Under the pieces are notes generated by a model. The model was not told where the DNA came from. It was given only the letters and a program-made list of their open reading frames with translations, and did not search any database. A DNA stretch of 64,000 nucleotides, from the NCBI RefSeq assembly GCF_032362555.1, contig NC_083508.1:3067001-3131000 (forward strand), in the 5' to 3' direction. The position numbers and the translations under genes are program-made. Position 1 is the stretch's first letter; each line of letters starts with the position of its first letter. Origin of the DNA: Amyelois transitella (lineage: Eukaryota > Arthropoda > Insecta > Lepidoptera > Pyralidae). Below, one piece after another: positions 38,101 to 49,835 of this stretch.

Positions 38101-39972
38101 GCCTTATACACAAAACAACTGTTTCTACAATAAAGGTTCAAAAATTAAAATTAGGTCTTCTCATGTGTATTTTCAAAATGAAACAATAATTACTGATGAG
38201 TCAAACATGGTGATTCCGGAATGTGATATCCTGGCTTCCTCCAGCCACCCAGGGGGGTACCCCAACAGTCTCATGCGGTAGATGTGCAGCGGGAGCTCGT
38301 GTCTCTTCAGTCCTAAAGCATGACGGAGCTTCCCGGATATCCTACCCGGAATCAGGTGGCCGTATTTCTGTTCATCTTCGACATGGTATCGTCTGAAACA
38401 GGGAGTATCAAAGATTCAAAGAGATTCTAATAACTTTTTATGACAACTTTTTTACTTATTTTCTGTGGAGCAATCAATAAAAACTCTTTCTTCACAATTT
38501 TCAAATTCCTCCTTGGCGGAATTTGAATTTGAATTTGAAAAAAAAAAATTTTGAATTTGAATTTGAATTTCTCTTCTCACTCCTCTAAGTCACAATACAG
38601 GGGGTCGGCTTTTTCAGTGAACTCAATGGCTAGTAGCTACCTAATAATGACATTTTTGCCAAACTCAATAACAGCATATAACTAACCCAACTCTGGTGGT
38701 CATATTTTTCCTATTCTCTGCTATGCGTGCTTTGTTTTTCGGAGCGAGGCAATCTTGCAACCGATGGCTGCCGTCACAGTTGAAGCATGTCGGACCTCTT
38801 CTCATTGCCATTGGAGGTGTGGGCTCCCGGTCAGGTACATTTGATATTACTGTAGACAGCTGCAAAATTCATATGTATGCTCAAAAAACAATATCAGTAA
38901 TTACCAAAGTCTGAAACGAAACAGCTTAGAGTACACCTAGGTACAGAAGGCCATATAGAAAGGTATATCACGTTTGATATGTCTACAATACAAAAGCGGT
39001 AAAAAAAATTCAGTGAAAACTGAATTATGCAATAATGAAATACATTTTATATGTTATATAAAACAACTATATTTAAGAGAACCTTGCTTTGAGGAAACAC
39101 AATGAAAAATTGTGAATTGTCTAAAATAGTTGCTGTTTGTTTTTATTTTGGTTAATATGGTATGGAAAGCATTTATACATCTTAACCTTTTTCTTAAATC
39201 ACTCTATCTATTATAAAAAGAGCATCAAAATCTTTTGCGTAGTAGATCTAACTTACATTTGTAAAAAAATTACCTGACTATATGTGGGCACTTCCACTGG
39301 TGCATCACAGGGAGCTGTGTCAATAAAAAACAAGTTGTCTTCAGGTTCCTTTTCCACAGGATTAATGAAATCATCCTCGATCAAGTCTTCTGGCCAAATA
39401 TCCAGTTCTAAGTCAGTCTCAGTGTCTGAACTATCCTCACAGTGAAGCTTTATCAGTCTCAACATAAATGCTTTTACTTTTTCCTTATAAACTTTAGCTA
39501 ATTTAATATCATTAAACTTAACAGTCACTAACGGTGTCCTATTAACACATCCAATAGCACCCAAATCACTATTGGACGCAGGAGAATCTATTACAATGTC
39601 TTCGTTGAAAATCATGGTTTTGGTTCCATCCATGGAATTTTTTTTGTCAATATCTACATTATTTTCTAAGTGTTGTACTTGAACTCCGTTATTGTAAACA
39701 GTTTTGTCATCCGAGAAAGTGCTGATGGGAGAAATTTTCCCTCCATTCTTTTCAAGTAAGGGGAGCGTATTTTCCTTATGACTACCAATATCAATACTTT
39801 CTTGGCTATAACTGTCGTCATTTGAATAATGTTTTGTATCACTTACTGGACTTTTTGAGTCTAAACGAAAAATTTTAGCGTCTTTAGCAGCTTCGTCTTC
39901 ACTACTAATTTCGATGTCATCGTTGTCCAATTCGTAAATGATATCATTCACCCCCGCCTTTCTTTTCGACAT
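35169..39972 (-). CDS. ZCCHC8: Zinc finger CCHC domain-containing protein 8 (NEXT complex)
   Basis: The scaffold of the nuclear exosome targeting complex, which links the helicase MTR4 and RBM7 for decay of noncoding RNA. Exons (minus): 39972-39274, 38859-38687, 38392-38194, 37891-37760, 37340-37160, 36838-36627 and 36050-35169. Phases agree and sum to 825 aa. The acidic N terminus (exon 1) contains DIEISSEDEA. Exon 2 holds the CCHC knuckle (CFNCDGSHRLQDC). Exon 3 holds the PSP domain (LPLHIYRMRLLGYPPGWLEE), continued in exon 4 by DFPGFNV. Exon 6 is proline-rich. The last exon ends with the conserved NSTGKYKQISKLLKKVKS, like the C-terminal motif of the human protein. Unusual: this exon also carries eight tandem SDDVTRTSSDKAS-type units. 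Introns hold a family A SINE, a family B copy and a microsatellite. Divergent neighbour: mRpS22. Confidence 0.93.
35416..35815 (-). repeat. In-frame coding tandem repeat in ZCCHC8
   Basis: Eight units of 48-54 bp encode SDDVTRTSSDKAS with a variable tail (VAA, LFA, LFASA, SVSD). The units differ by few bases, so expansion is recent or homogenised. The reverse strand is also open, which creates a false 233-aa frame. The units are rich in Ser/Thr next to acidic residues. Confidence 0.9.
36083..36320 (+). repeat. Family B repeat copy
   Basis: Diverged copy from 'gccgtgtagttcccgataca' to 'ggataaagacgtgagg', in ZCCHC8 intron 6 and antisense to the gene. Confidence 0.85.
37418..37664 (-). mobile_element. 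tRNA-derived SINE (family A)
   Basis: Full-length reverse copy in ZCCHC8 intron 4. The B box has one change (GGTTCAAATCC), and the 3' end is TATATATTTGTA-like. Confidence 0.9.
38518..38571. repeat. GAATTT microsatellite
   Basis: Tandem 'gaattt' units on both sides of a short A-run, in ZCCHC8 intron 2. Confidence 0.85.
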
Positions 39973-40905
39973 TGTTATAGGAAAATTTCATCAAACCAGA
40001 ACACAAGTAATAGTCAGATTTTAGCAAAACTCTCATAAAAATTAAAAACCACAAAATTTCTCTGCTCAACTCGCCTCACGGCCCACGGCCTCAATAAATA
40101 ACATTTATTTTGACAGCGAAGTAAGTGTGACAATGACAGCCACAAACACTAATGGGCCGGCCTGTGAATGATAATCGTAGATGGCGCTCTAATAGCTTGT
40201 TCCCTTGTCATACATACATAAAATCACGCCTCTTTCCCGGAATGGTAGACAGAGATTTACAGCATAACCTAGAATTCTTTATCGGTGTTAGGGATTCGTT
40301 TTACCCGGTAAACCCGCAGCTCGCCTTGTTCCAGAAATGCCCCTATATGGCGGCAATAAAGACTGCGTAAATACGGTCTTTACTTTTGCACTGATAAAAC
40401 GAGACCCCAACAAAACACTACTCAAAAAATGACATTAGAATAAAAGAAACATTTTTAAACCCAACCTTTTTGGTCATCCCTAACAATCAATCAGCTTAAA
40501 TTTTGGAAGACATCTTGCCATGAGTCACTGTCTTAAAATTATATGTCAAAATGTGGTAGGTATCGCACTTTATATTTCGCTACAAATGAAAGAAAACTTT
40601 TCTGTAATTTAAATAATTTATAACTAGATGCTCCACAAAAATAAAATAAATAAATAAGAAAATAGAGATGAAATACGTAGTGAATGAAGTACACAACTTT
40701 AAAATATTTGATTTTAAAACTCACTCTGCAGTGCAGAGTTTTATGAAACACTAAGGTATTTTTTTGTTTGTTTGAAAAAAAAAACAAAAATCTGCCAAAG
40801 AAAATTACATATGTCAATGTCAACAACGGCCTGTAAACAAAATTTGAGGTTATATTATCGAACAATTTATTGATACATAGTTTAAAATTATTTAAATTAA
40901 TTATC
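39973..40905. promoter_or_regulatory. Divergent ZCCHC8 / mRpS22 intergenic region
   Basis: 933 bp separate the two start codons, so both promoters must lie here and may be shared. No TATA box is obvious. A LINE 3' tip ('atcacgcctctttcccggaa', reverse) sits at about 40200-40262 between them. Confidence 0.5.
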
Positions 40906-43462
40906 ATGTCATTGTTAATAAGAAAAGCAGGACAACAACATTTTGGGCGTGTACTTAATAGACAAAATGATGCCCAAATATTTGTTTTATCAAACAGGAA
41001 ACTTAATATTGTTCCATCGTTATATGGTATGTTATAATCCGAACTTCTATCTGTATTACCTACATGCGAAAGTAAGTTTGTTTGTTACTTCTTTACGCCT
41101 AAACCACTGAACCGAACCATAAACTTAGGCATTATGAGTAAGGAAAGGGACACCAAATTACTTTTAAAAATACATATGTTAGTAAATGCCTATACAAAAA
41201 ATGTAATGTGGCATACATTACAATACCTGCCGTTGTAACAAAAAAATCAAGATTTACACTATTCTTCATAAAAAAACTTGATTCCAATTTTCAATCAATA
41301 ACTTTTTAAGTCTTGAAAACATTTAATTCATGCTTGTTTTTATCAAGACACTTTTATATGTAGGGCCATGGTTCATGAATTGATTAACACAAGTTCTATA
41401 TTTCAGATGGAGAACAAGACCCAGCACCAAAATTCTTCTCCCATAATATTCAAGAAATACTCAGGAGGTTGACTCGTCCTAATTTTGATAAAGTGTTCCG
41501 GAAGAGAAGTACCCGTGAGTTTCCAGTACTTCGAGATCCTAAATACAAATTCTTGACTGATGAAGAGCTTAAAACTCAAATTGAGAATACAAATAAGAAA
41601 GCAAGAAAGCTGTTGCAAATGCCTCCTGTAGTTAAGGTATGAACATTGACAACAGTAAACTATTTATTGATATCATAATATCTTGGCAACTATAGACTAT
41701 ATAGGATGAAGCGAAGGAAGTATGCAGAGATTGTGGCAAGTGGAAAGAGGTAGTCTCTGCCTACCCCTCCGGGAAAGAGGTGTGATTTTTATGTATGTAT
41801 GTATAGACTATATAAACTGAATTTTAGAAGGTCCTTAGAGATTGAAAACAGGAACAACGGGATATGCTCTTATACATATAGTTGTAGCAAAAGTTTTATG
41901 GATGGTTTTTAATTGTTGCAGGTTCTACAACCAATCAATGATGTGCTATCCCATGACCCAGCATTGATCGGTTATGACACTTCAAAATATTTGTTCACTG
42001 ATATTTCTTTCGGTGTGGCCAATGAAAAACGTATAATCGTAGAACGGTAACTATTTTTAGCTAGATAAATTTTACACAGTAATTTCAATGGCATTTGGAT
42101 ATATACCTATTTTCTAAAATTCAAGTGTATAAAATTTACATACTCCTTGTCCTTGTCTGGTTTATGGACATAGATTTTAGAGAATTACCACTTGCTCTTC
42201 ATTGATTTTCAGAGATCCTGATGGTACACTTCGCAGCTGCGACCACGATACAAGAAAGAAGTTGAATCAAGTATATTTCCCTTTGAACGGACGCAAATTG
42301 AAGGAACCGTTGATGTTCACTGATGAGGAGAAACTAAACAGTCTACTGGAGAAAGAACAATATGAATTTGTCCTGGACAGAGCTTGTGTGCAATATGAAC
42401 CCAATGAACATTCATACCAAAGAATAACCAGTATAACGTACCAGCATGTTGACATGAGAACCAATTATGACTTGCTAAGGTAATTATTATTCAGGTAATG
42501 GTTTCGTTGTTAGTAGTTTTGCATGTTTAAACATACAGTGACAAATGGTCACTGTATGTTTAAAAAAAAAAACAAAAAAAAAATTGCATCATAAAATATT
42601 CACAAAGCTCTGAGACAAATATCAAGAAGTAAAACATTTTTCATTAAATGTATTACTTTATAACATGGCCATCTGATTTTCTTATCAAGAACTTCTTCCA
42701 ACTTTCATAGATCTGAATGAGGCCTTTCTGCCTTTTCGGGACTGCTTGACTCCGTCAAGCCTGTGGGGTATAAAGACATCATATATATTTATTTATATTC
42801 CCAGATCCACAAGACACTTCGGGCCTCTAACATTCTACCTGACCTGGCACCAGAGCATGGACAATCTGATGCTGGAATTGCTTCAGTCGGGCGTCGTGCG
42901 CGAAGCCGTGTTGTTGACGGCGCTTCGTCAGGAAATACACGGGGACGTCGCCCACGGAGATATTGCGAGAACGCTGACCCAACAAGTAATATATATACAT
43001 GAAAAATTTGCTTATAACTAGGCGTCGTAAGAGGTGTAATAAGGGTAATAGACATAGATATTCATCTAGTGAAGTTTTTATCTAACTCATATCGGATATA
43101 TGAATTAGGTTCCATAAATTTTCTGTATTTTTTGCATGCCATGACTGGTTAAATGCGCGAAATGTATATGCTTTGTAACACCTATAATTGTACCGCATTT
43201 ATAGCAAATAAAGTATTTGTATTAAATTTTACCTCTACACCCTCAGATCCTCCCAACTCCAGTGCAACTTGGGAAGCAGGAGCGTCTCACCGAAGAAGAT
43301 ATAACCCTGGACACGAAATGTGTGGAGTGCATAGACAAGTACATCGTGAGCAATTCCTCCATGAAGAGTCAGCAAGAGCTGGCTTTACAAGGCTTTAGGG
43401 AATATTACCAGCAGCTGGTAGACTTGAACCGCGGCGTGAAGAAAGCCCATGGGAATCTTTGA
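40906..43462 (+). CDS. mRpS22: Mitochondrial small ribosomal subunit protein mS22
   Basis: An animal-specific protein of the mitochondrial small ribosomal subunit. Exons: 40906-41026, 41407-41636, 41922-42046, 42213-42479, 42805-42985 and 43247-43462. Phases match throughout and give 379 aa, near the human length. Conserved parts are MPPVVKVLQPINDVL, YLFTDISFGVANEKRIIVER, VYFPLNGRKL, QFEP-like VQYEPNEHSYQRI, and YDLLRSTRHFGPLTFYL. The N terminus is basic (MSLLIRKAGQQHFGRVL), fitting a mitochondrial import signal. AATAAA is at 43493. Intron 2 holds a LINE 3' end and intron 4 a perfect hairpin. Confidence 0.95.
41045..41140 (+). repeat. Short moth-type repeat fragment
   Basis: 'cctacatgcgaaagtaagtt' then 'tgtttgttacttctttacgc' and 'ctaaaccactgaaccga' form a start I recognise as widespread in lepidopteran introns. 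Element class uncertain. Confidence 0.45.
41703..41802 (+). mobile_element. LINE 3' end fragment
   Basis: 'gatgaagcgaaggaagtatg' to 'gtgtgatttttatgtatgta' matches the last 100 bp of the LINE at 58853-59397, including the ATGT tail. It lies in mRpS22 intron 2. Confidence 0.9.
42526..42564. repeat. Perfect 17-bp stem hairpin
   Basis: TTTAAACATACAGTGAC, loop AAATG, then the exact reverse complement. It lies in mRpS22 intron 4. Confidence 0.85.
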
Positions 43463-43499
43463 AGAGTGTTAGTTAATTAGACTAGTGATTGTAATAAAT

Positions 43500-43964
43500 G
43501 TTTGAATAAGTTATGTTAATGAGTTTCATTAGTTTGAAAAAATTTTCGCTTGAAAATATTGCAAATAAGTACATATGTAACTTTATATTGCAGTTCTCGG
43601 CCCGAAATCCACTATACCTACACTCAAATTCTTATTCAATCTCTTTTTGGTTCCATGTCAAAAACGCATGCTTTTTTAAGATAATTTATTTATTTATAAC
43701 TTTATTGCACAAAAAAAAACTACTCTCTACCAGTCAACCAGCCGACCAAACAGAAAAACTTTTAAGTTGGTGGTGCGATAAAGTGCACAAAAACATAACT
43801 CTCCCACTTGCGAAGTCAAGTAAATATACGTACCGATATAAAATATGAATGTCAGTGTCATAAATGACCTTATCAAATGCAATGTTTTCGATGGTTTTCT
43901 CAGATATTTTAATATATATTTTTGCGAAACAAATCAATACTTGTAGATATCTGGGTGACAAATA
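43500..43964. other. Spacer between mRpS22 and MORN3
   Basis: AT-rich, no gene. It must hold the MORN3 promoter. No TATA box stands out. Confidence 0.4.
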
Positions 43965-46900
43965 ATGCCGTTTTATAGGAAGCCAAAAACCTTTACACCT
44001 TTACTCATAGCAGCTGAAAAGAAAGCGGTGAAAAATGGACTGCACCATGCAATATTTACTTCCAGATTCGATAGATATGTTGGCGATTGGAAACAAGATT
44101 TGAAGGAAGGTGGGATCCTGATAACCATTAATTTCTGATATTTAATTATGCAAAAAACCACCGGGTAAGAAGTCTGTATCCCTTTACATATTATCTCGTC
44201 TTTCTCCTTTACGGGGTAGACAGAGACAACAATTGATAAAAAATAGAAGTCCAAGTTCAGTTGTATAAATTGAGATTCAAATAGTGACAGGTTACTAGTT
44301 TATCGCTTTAAAGAGGAATCCCAAGTTTACCTATAAGCCTTTCCGTATCCTAATCAAGAATTATAAGAAAAACGTAATAATATTCGTTTCAATAAGATTT
44401 GTATTTCTCAGGAAAAGGGCTATTTCGCACTGTTACCGGAAAATTATATGAAGGCGATTGGCATTTAGGATTTAGGTAAAGTATTCATATTTTTAATATA
44501 CATATATAGCCTGTACTAAGGTATTCTAATACCATTTTGTCTGCATAGGTACTAATTAAGTAAATTATACCTACTTAATTAGTTATACACAACTGTCCAC
44601 ATTAAGATACCTACCTGCCTACTACTATAAGTTTCTGTCGTGCATCCGCTGGATATTTACTATTATAACTTTCTATGTAAACCGTCAAAATCGGTCAATC
44701 CGTAAAAAATGAAGATAAGTACGAATCATATGTACCTATCTAAGTTCCATCCACTTCAATTCTCAGCCGTAAATTCGTCAGCTCTCCGTAACCAACCGGT
44801 CTTGGTAGAAATTATTGAGGATATTGGACTAAGTACTAACAGTTATATAAATGGTATCTCATCCATTCAGGCATGGTTTCGGCGCTTTAAGCAAACTTAA
44901 AGAAAATGGAACATACAGTTTAGAGTATCGAGGGGAATGGGTCAGAGGCAAGCCCGAGGGGGTGGGCTGGTGGTATTACGACAATGGAGATGTCTACTTC
45001 GGGTATTTTAAAAAGGGTTTGCGACATGGCTACGGCAAGATGTGGTATAAAGATGGAACTTTCTACGTCGGCTATTGGGACAAGAGTTTGAGACATGGCT
45101 TGGGCATGTTTGTACAAGGTAAAGAAGCTAAACATTTCTAAGCATAATCTCAGCAGCTGTAGACTTACGCGGTAGAGACAATAAGGATTAGGTAGGTACC
45201 TACATGACCCGGCGTAATTACAGTTGATCTATGTGTATCTAGGTATTGTTTATATGGCGTAGATACTTATGACTGACGGCAAAAAATTAGTTAGCACCTT
45301 TGTAGCTAAGTATCAACCATTTTGCTTCAACTTATATTCCTGAGTAAGTATCTATCAATTAAACCTTAAACGCTTTAATTTTCAAATGTGCTTAAGTACC
45401 TATACGCTAAAAATAACGAGACCTTTCATTATTTAGCTGCAAATTACAATGAGGATGTTTCGAAGGTTTATCAAATCCAAATGTATTTTTAGCGTAAATT
45501 GGTCCTGCGACCTCGGTATTAATGAATTATTGTTTCATTGTGCAAATTAGTCGCTAATAGGCTGATTGGCAACTGCAGTTGACATGATTAGTACCTACCT
45601 CCCGTTTACCATTGAACTTCGATCGACTCACTGGGTTTGAAGAGTAGGGGCAACCTATAGCGAATTAGAACCTTGCGATCCAAGCTAGTCAGTGTTCAGA
45701 TTTTAGCAGTCGCTCCATTTTTATCATCTTTGGTCATGGGTGGACGATTGGTTTACGTGATCTTTTGGAATAATGTTGACGCTCCCTAATAAGTTGTATT
45801 CGTTGGTCAGGACAGGGTGAAGAACCGGGAGGCAGTCCGTAAAAAAGATTTCCCCTCCGGAGAAAAAAAAAAGTCAGGACTAACGAAGGCAACAATTTGG
45901 GCGGTTTAGGGATACATCTTGCGCCAAATAAAGATTTTTCTTTCTTTCAACTTAGCTGGAACAGGCGAACCTTGGTAAATGTAATAATAAAATCATTTTC
46001 TTCCAATCAAACTCAATTGAACCGTGTTCACAGATTATAATAGATACTGGTGCCGATAATCAGAATGAGATAAAAAATTTAAAAATTTGTCAGCTAATGG
46101 TAACCGTTACGAAGGCCACTGGGAGGACAACGTGAAGAATGGAGTGGGCCGGTTCTACCACATGCACACGGGGCAGCTGCAGGAAGGCTGCTGGGTCAAC
46201 GATGTCTGCGTCAAGTCCAAGATGTCCGACATTATAATCAGACAGTTCTGCGATTACCCGACGGAGTATCCTATTCCCCCGGTAAGATAACACCTGATAA
46301 CACCTGTTTATCGGAGGGGAAGACTGACACTGCATCTTTCTATCTGGCTATACTAAATAACCGATACCTACTGAGGTATCTGTTATTCACCTTTATCTGT
46401 GTAAGGGTAGATTATTACCGCATAATCTTCGCTTATAAACAGGTAAAAGATAAAAAGGTACCGCTGTAAGGCCGATTCCCCAATCAGGAGTTTACGGCCT
46501 AGTGGCTGTGTACAGTCACTATACAAGAAACCCTTGGTACTATACAGTCATCATACGCAATCAGGCGGATTGCACACTCTCTGATTACGGAATCAAGACT
46601 CATAGCGATAGTAACTCGCTATGAGTCTTCATTCTTTAAAGCATATAATAATTATTCAAAATATTACGTACCTAAAAGGATAACTCTTAAGTTACTGAAC
46701 AAATTTAAAAATGCATAAATCTTGAAATCTCTTCTGGTAGGTACATTGTTTAGGATAAGAATACATACGTAACATTTTATCTCTTCAGAATTCGGTTTTA
46801 ACCTCGCGCACTTAAGTATTTTTATTGTCTCTCAATTGATAGACCGCTGTTTACAAAAACAAAAAATGAAGTTTTAACGTCAATTATGTATTGAGTAAAT

Positions 46901-47716
46901 TAATTTTGAATTGAGTATTTTACGAAAACACGGTATCAGTATCACACCGCAGACTCACTAATGGCTGTCAAATCCAATTACCATTATGACGGTGCTGTGA
47001 TAATGATATACCTATAGGGACACCGGTCAAGCGTAACGTTGACCTGACCAACGTGACCTTCCATTATTCTACTTATTTGCCTAGCACAGGTGTTACTTGG
47101 GTGTTACGTACCTAACTACTTTGTTTTATCGTCATAATCTGGCGTATATCCGATGACCACGATCCCGAAAAAATGGCTGGCCTTATTCGGCTGGTCAAAA
47201 TTTTTCTAGTGATGTTAGTAATTCCTGTACTGAAATATGTATGCGGAGCCTCTTGGAGGCATTTATTAAATCATGGCCCAAAATTGAGGTTTGTTTACTC
47301 CACTAGGTTTGCGCGGGGCTTCGCTCCGGTAGATGTCTCCAGAAAAAAACCTTTGTTACTTTATTAGACTAAGTCTAATCTAAATCACATTTAGTCAAAA
47401 TCGGCCAGTCATTTATAAGATTCTTACAAAAAATGCGAATCTTTTTCTTTATAATATAAGTAGGTAGAGATGGACTAAGACGTAATAACATGTGTACCTA
47501 CTCTTACGTAACATCACAGATTATAATGTTACTTTAAGGACGAGTTGTGAACACACGGCGACGCACATTTTCGGCAGTCATTAACTTCTTGAAAATATTT
47601 TCCAGGAGCAATTACAAGATTCAAGACGAATTTTAGAACTTAGCGAATTATGGTTAAAACAGAAAATTGGCGAAATAGACAAACAACTGAAGTATTGTAT
47701 TGACCAAATGTATTAG
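43965..47716 (+). CDS. MORN3: MORN repeat-containing protein 3
   Basis: Exons: 43965-44109, 44412-44475, 44871-45118, 46094-46281 and 47606-47716, giving 251 aa with matching phases. It holds about seven MORN repeats (YxGxWxxGxxxGxG type): YVGDWKQDLKEGKGLF, YEGDWHLGFRHGFGAL, YRGEWVRGKPEGVGWW, YFGYFKKGLRHGYGKM, YVGYWDKSLRHGLGMF and YEGHWEDNVKNGVGRF. A short C-terminal helix follows (ELSEIWLKQKIGEIDKQL). In vertebrates MORN3 is testis-enriched and linked to sperm and axoneme; its biochemical role is unclear. Donor 1 is a non-ideal GTGGGA. AATAAA is at 47788. Convergent with Orai, as in human. Confidence 0.93.
44190..44340 (-). repeat. Family B repeat copy, partial
   Basis: Contains 'tttacggggtagacagagac' and 'ttgagattcaaatagtgaca'. 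It lies in MORN3 intron 1. Confidence 0.8.
44551..44583. repeat. Perfect 12-bp stem hairpin
   Basis: ACTAATTAAGTA, 9-nt loop, TACTTAATTAGT. It lies in MORN3 intron 2. Confidence 0.75.
45119..46093. other. MORN3 intron 3 with a decayed repeat
   Basis: No gene. About 45740-45955 looks like the end of a dispersed element ('ttgcgccaaataaagatttt' then TCTTTCTTTC), a 3' end I recall from moth retroposons. Confidence 0.45.
46282..47605. other. MORN3 intron 4
   Basis: No gene. It contains a perfect hairpin at 46595-46629 and a decayed non-LTR-type fragment at about 47285-47430 ('gcgcggggcttcgctccggt'). Confidence 0.45.
46595..46629. repeat. Perfect 14-bp stem hairpin
   Basis: AAGACTCATAGCGA, loop TAGTAAC, TCGCTATGAGTCTT. 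It lies in MORN3 intron 4. Confidence 0.8.
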
Positions 47717-47799
47717 ATTTAAACAGATCATAAAACATACACGTATATACTCGTAATACAGATACAAAATTTCATTTATTTATGCACAATAAATTCTTA

Positions 47800-49835
47800 T
47801 GCTAATACTCAACATCTCATTTCATGTCAATGATATATCACAGTCCTTATTGGTTAAGTAACTAATGTACAGTCAATAAATCTATTATTGCTTCGACAAT
47901 ATAAGGGGATCTCTACAGTGAGAATCTCAGCCATTTTTAATTGTAACGACCACAATTTTCAAGGTAAGGTAACTAATTGGCCCTTTTAGCCAATGGCACT
48001 GTACTACAAATACAAAAGATTTCTTTGATTGCTGGAATAAGTCAGATAATTTATGTTTATATTCTTTATATACCAACAAAAAATCCGTTGTATTATGAGC
48101 CGTATGCACTAGACCGTAAGAATAGAAGTGCGATTTCAACGTAAGTATACACACAAATTTACTTTCAATCATATGTTTAAAGAATTTATTTATCATAAAA
48201 ATACACAGACAGAAGAAGCATATTCATTCCAACTTAAGTTTTTTTATTTCACATATATTTTTAGATATATGTGTAAACCATTTATCTACAAGCTGTTACT
48301 CGCATCTCTGCCCACATTAAACTTCGATTGTTGTTTTTCCAAATTTCCAGAAAACATGATATATGCTACTCCTTAAAGTTTATTTATTCTATTACTGTGC
48401 CAATTTTGTCAAAGTCGGTCCAGTAGTTTTTGAATTTATTCATTACAAACTACAAAAACAGATATGATTAGTGTTTCAGTTTTTATCAAGTAAAACAGAA
48501 CACCGCTGTCGAATTGGGAAACGTCTAAGACAAGATCTGTGTTATGCAAAGAGCATTTTGATCAACACAATATTTTTAATTTATTTTATACATAGCACAG
48601 AATATACTTTTTTAGTCTTTGATATAGATATTATAAATATTGACTAATTTTTATAAACGAAATACTGCACAAATGGCTTCGGAAGAATTGTCTTTATAAT
48701 TGAGCGTTACTTTTCAAGGCACTGGAGCCTCGGACTTAATAATAACACGAATACAAACTTATTATAAAGTATTTAAGTAGCGAACATAAGGTGATTTTGA
48801 TTATTAAGTATTGAAAATATGTTATAATGCATAAAATAAGCTTATCAAAACTTATTTAGTCAAATAGAAGACCTCCTTAACAAACGTAAACCTCTAAAAT
48901 AGAGAAAGAGGGATGATAAGGTCGAATAAGGCCCTTGGATACGTTTTAGTTTTATCGCTGAATCAAATTGTGTCTTTTGTACTTGATAAATTTTCGGTAA
49001 ACAAACATAAGTATTAGTATGAATTATTAACCCTGTTATATACATTTCCTTTTTGAAACCATCCAATACAATGGTTATAACTACGAACTTAGCAGCTAAC
49101 TTAATTTTGCCTCTTGCGTTGCGCAATATTGGTTCATTTACATAGCATAATTTGACACCATTGTTTTATTGTTCCATGCTGATGCATTGAAATGAACAAT
49201 AACTATACTACAGTTTTGTCTGCACCAATGGAATACTAAGTGGCTATTATTATTTTTGTCTAGAATAGCACCACTCCATCTTATAATGAAAAAGTATGAC
49301 AGACTGCAGAACAATGTACCTAATATTCTTTCTTTATAGGTAATTTGATGTTGATCGGGATTTCGCTCCCGTGGGAATTTCTTAAACGCCTAGCCTATGT
49401 TACTCCTGACTTTTTATATCTGTACCAAATTGCGTCAAAATAGGTCCAGTAGTTTTCGAGTTTATTCGTTACAAACACACACCTTTTTATAATATATGTA
49501 TGGATAAATAAATGGACATAAAAGTAAAATCTTTAAGTTAGAGATTCCGCCGTCATGTCTCAATATATAAGACCTAAAGTGATTTTTGTATATATTCATT
49601 CTCTAAATATTAATGAAACTTATGATGCTATCAGAACTTTCCATGAATTGATAATAAATAAATATAATTGGCACTTACATAAGTACTATTTCGTATTTCT
49701 TAAACAGTAAGTACTAAGATTAGTGTCGCAATTCACGCATATATTGAGCACTTTTAACCCAGTACTCTTACTAAATCATTTAACATAAGTTATAATAAAT
49801 TATAACGACTCAATTCAACTAACGATAACATATCA
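47800..49835. other. Spacer between the 3' ends of MORN3 and Orai
   Basis: No gene. Two related decayed repeat pieces lie at about 48360-48480 ('gtccagtagtttttgaattt') and 49340-49505 ('gtccagtagttttcgagttt'), ends of a non-LTR-type family. Confidence 0.45.
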
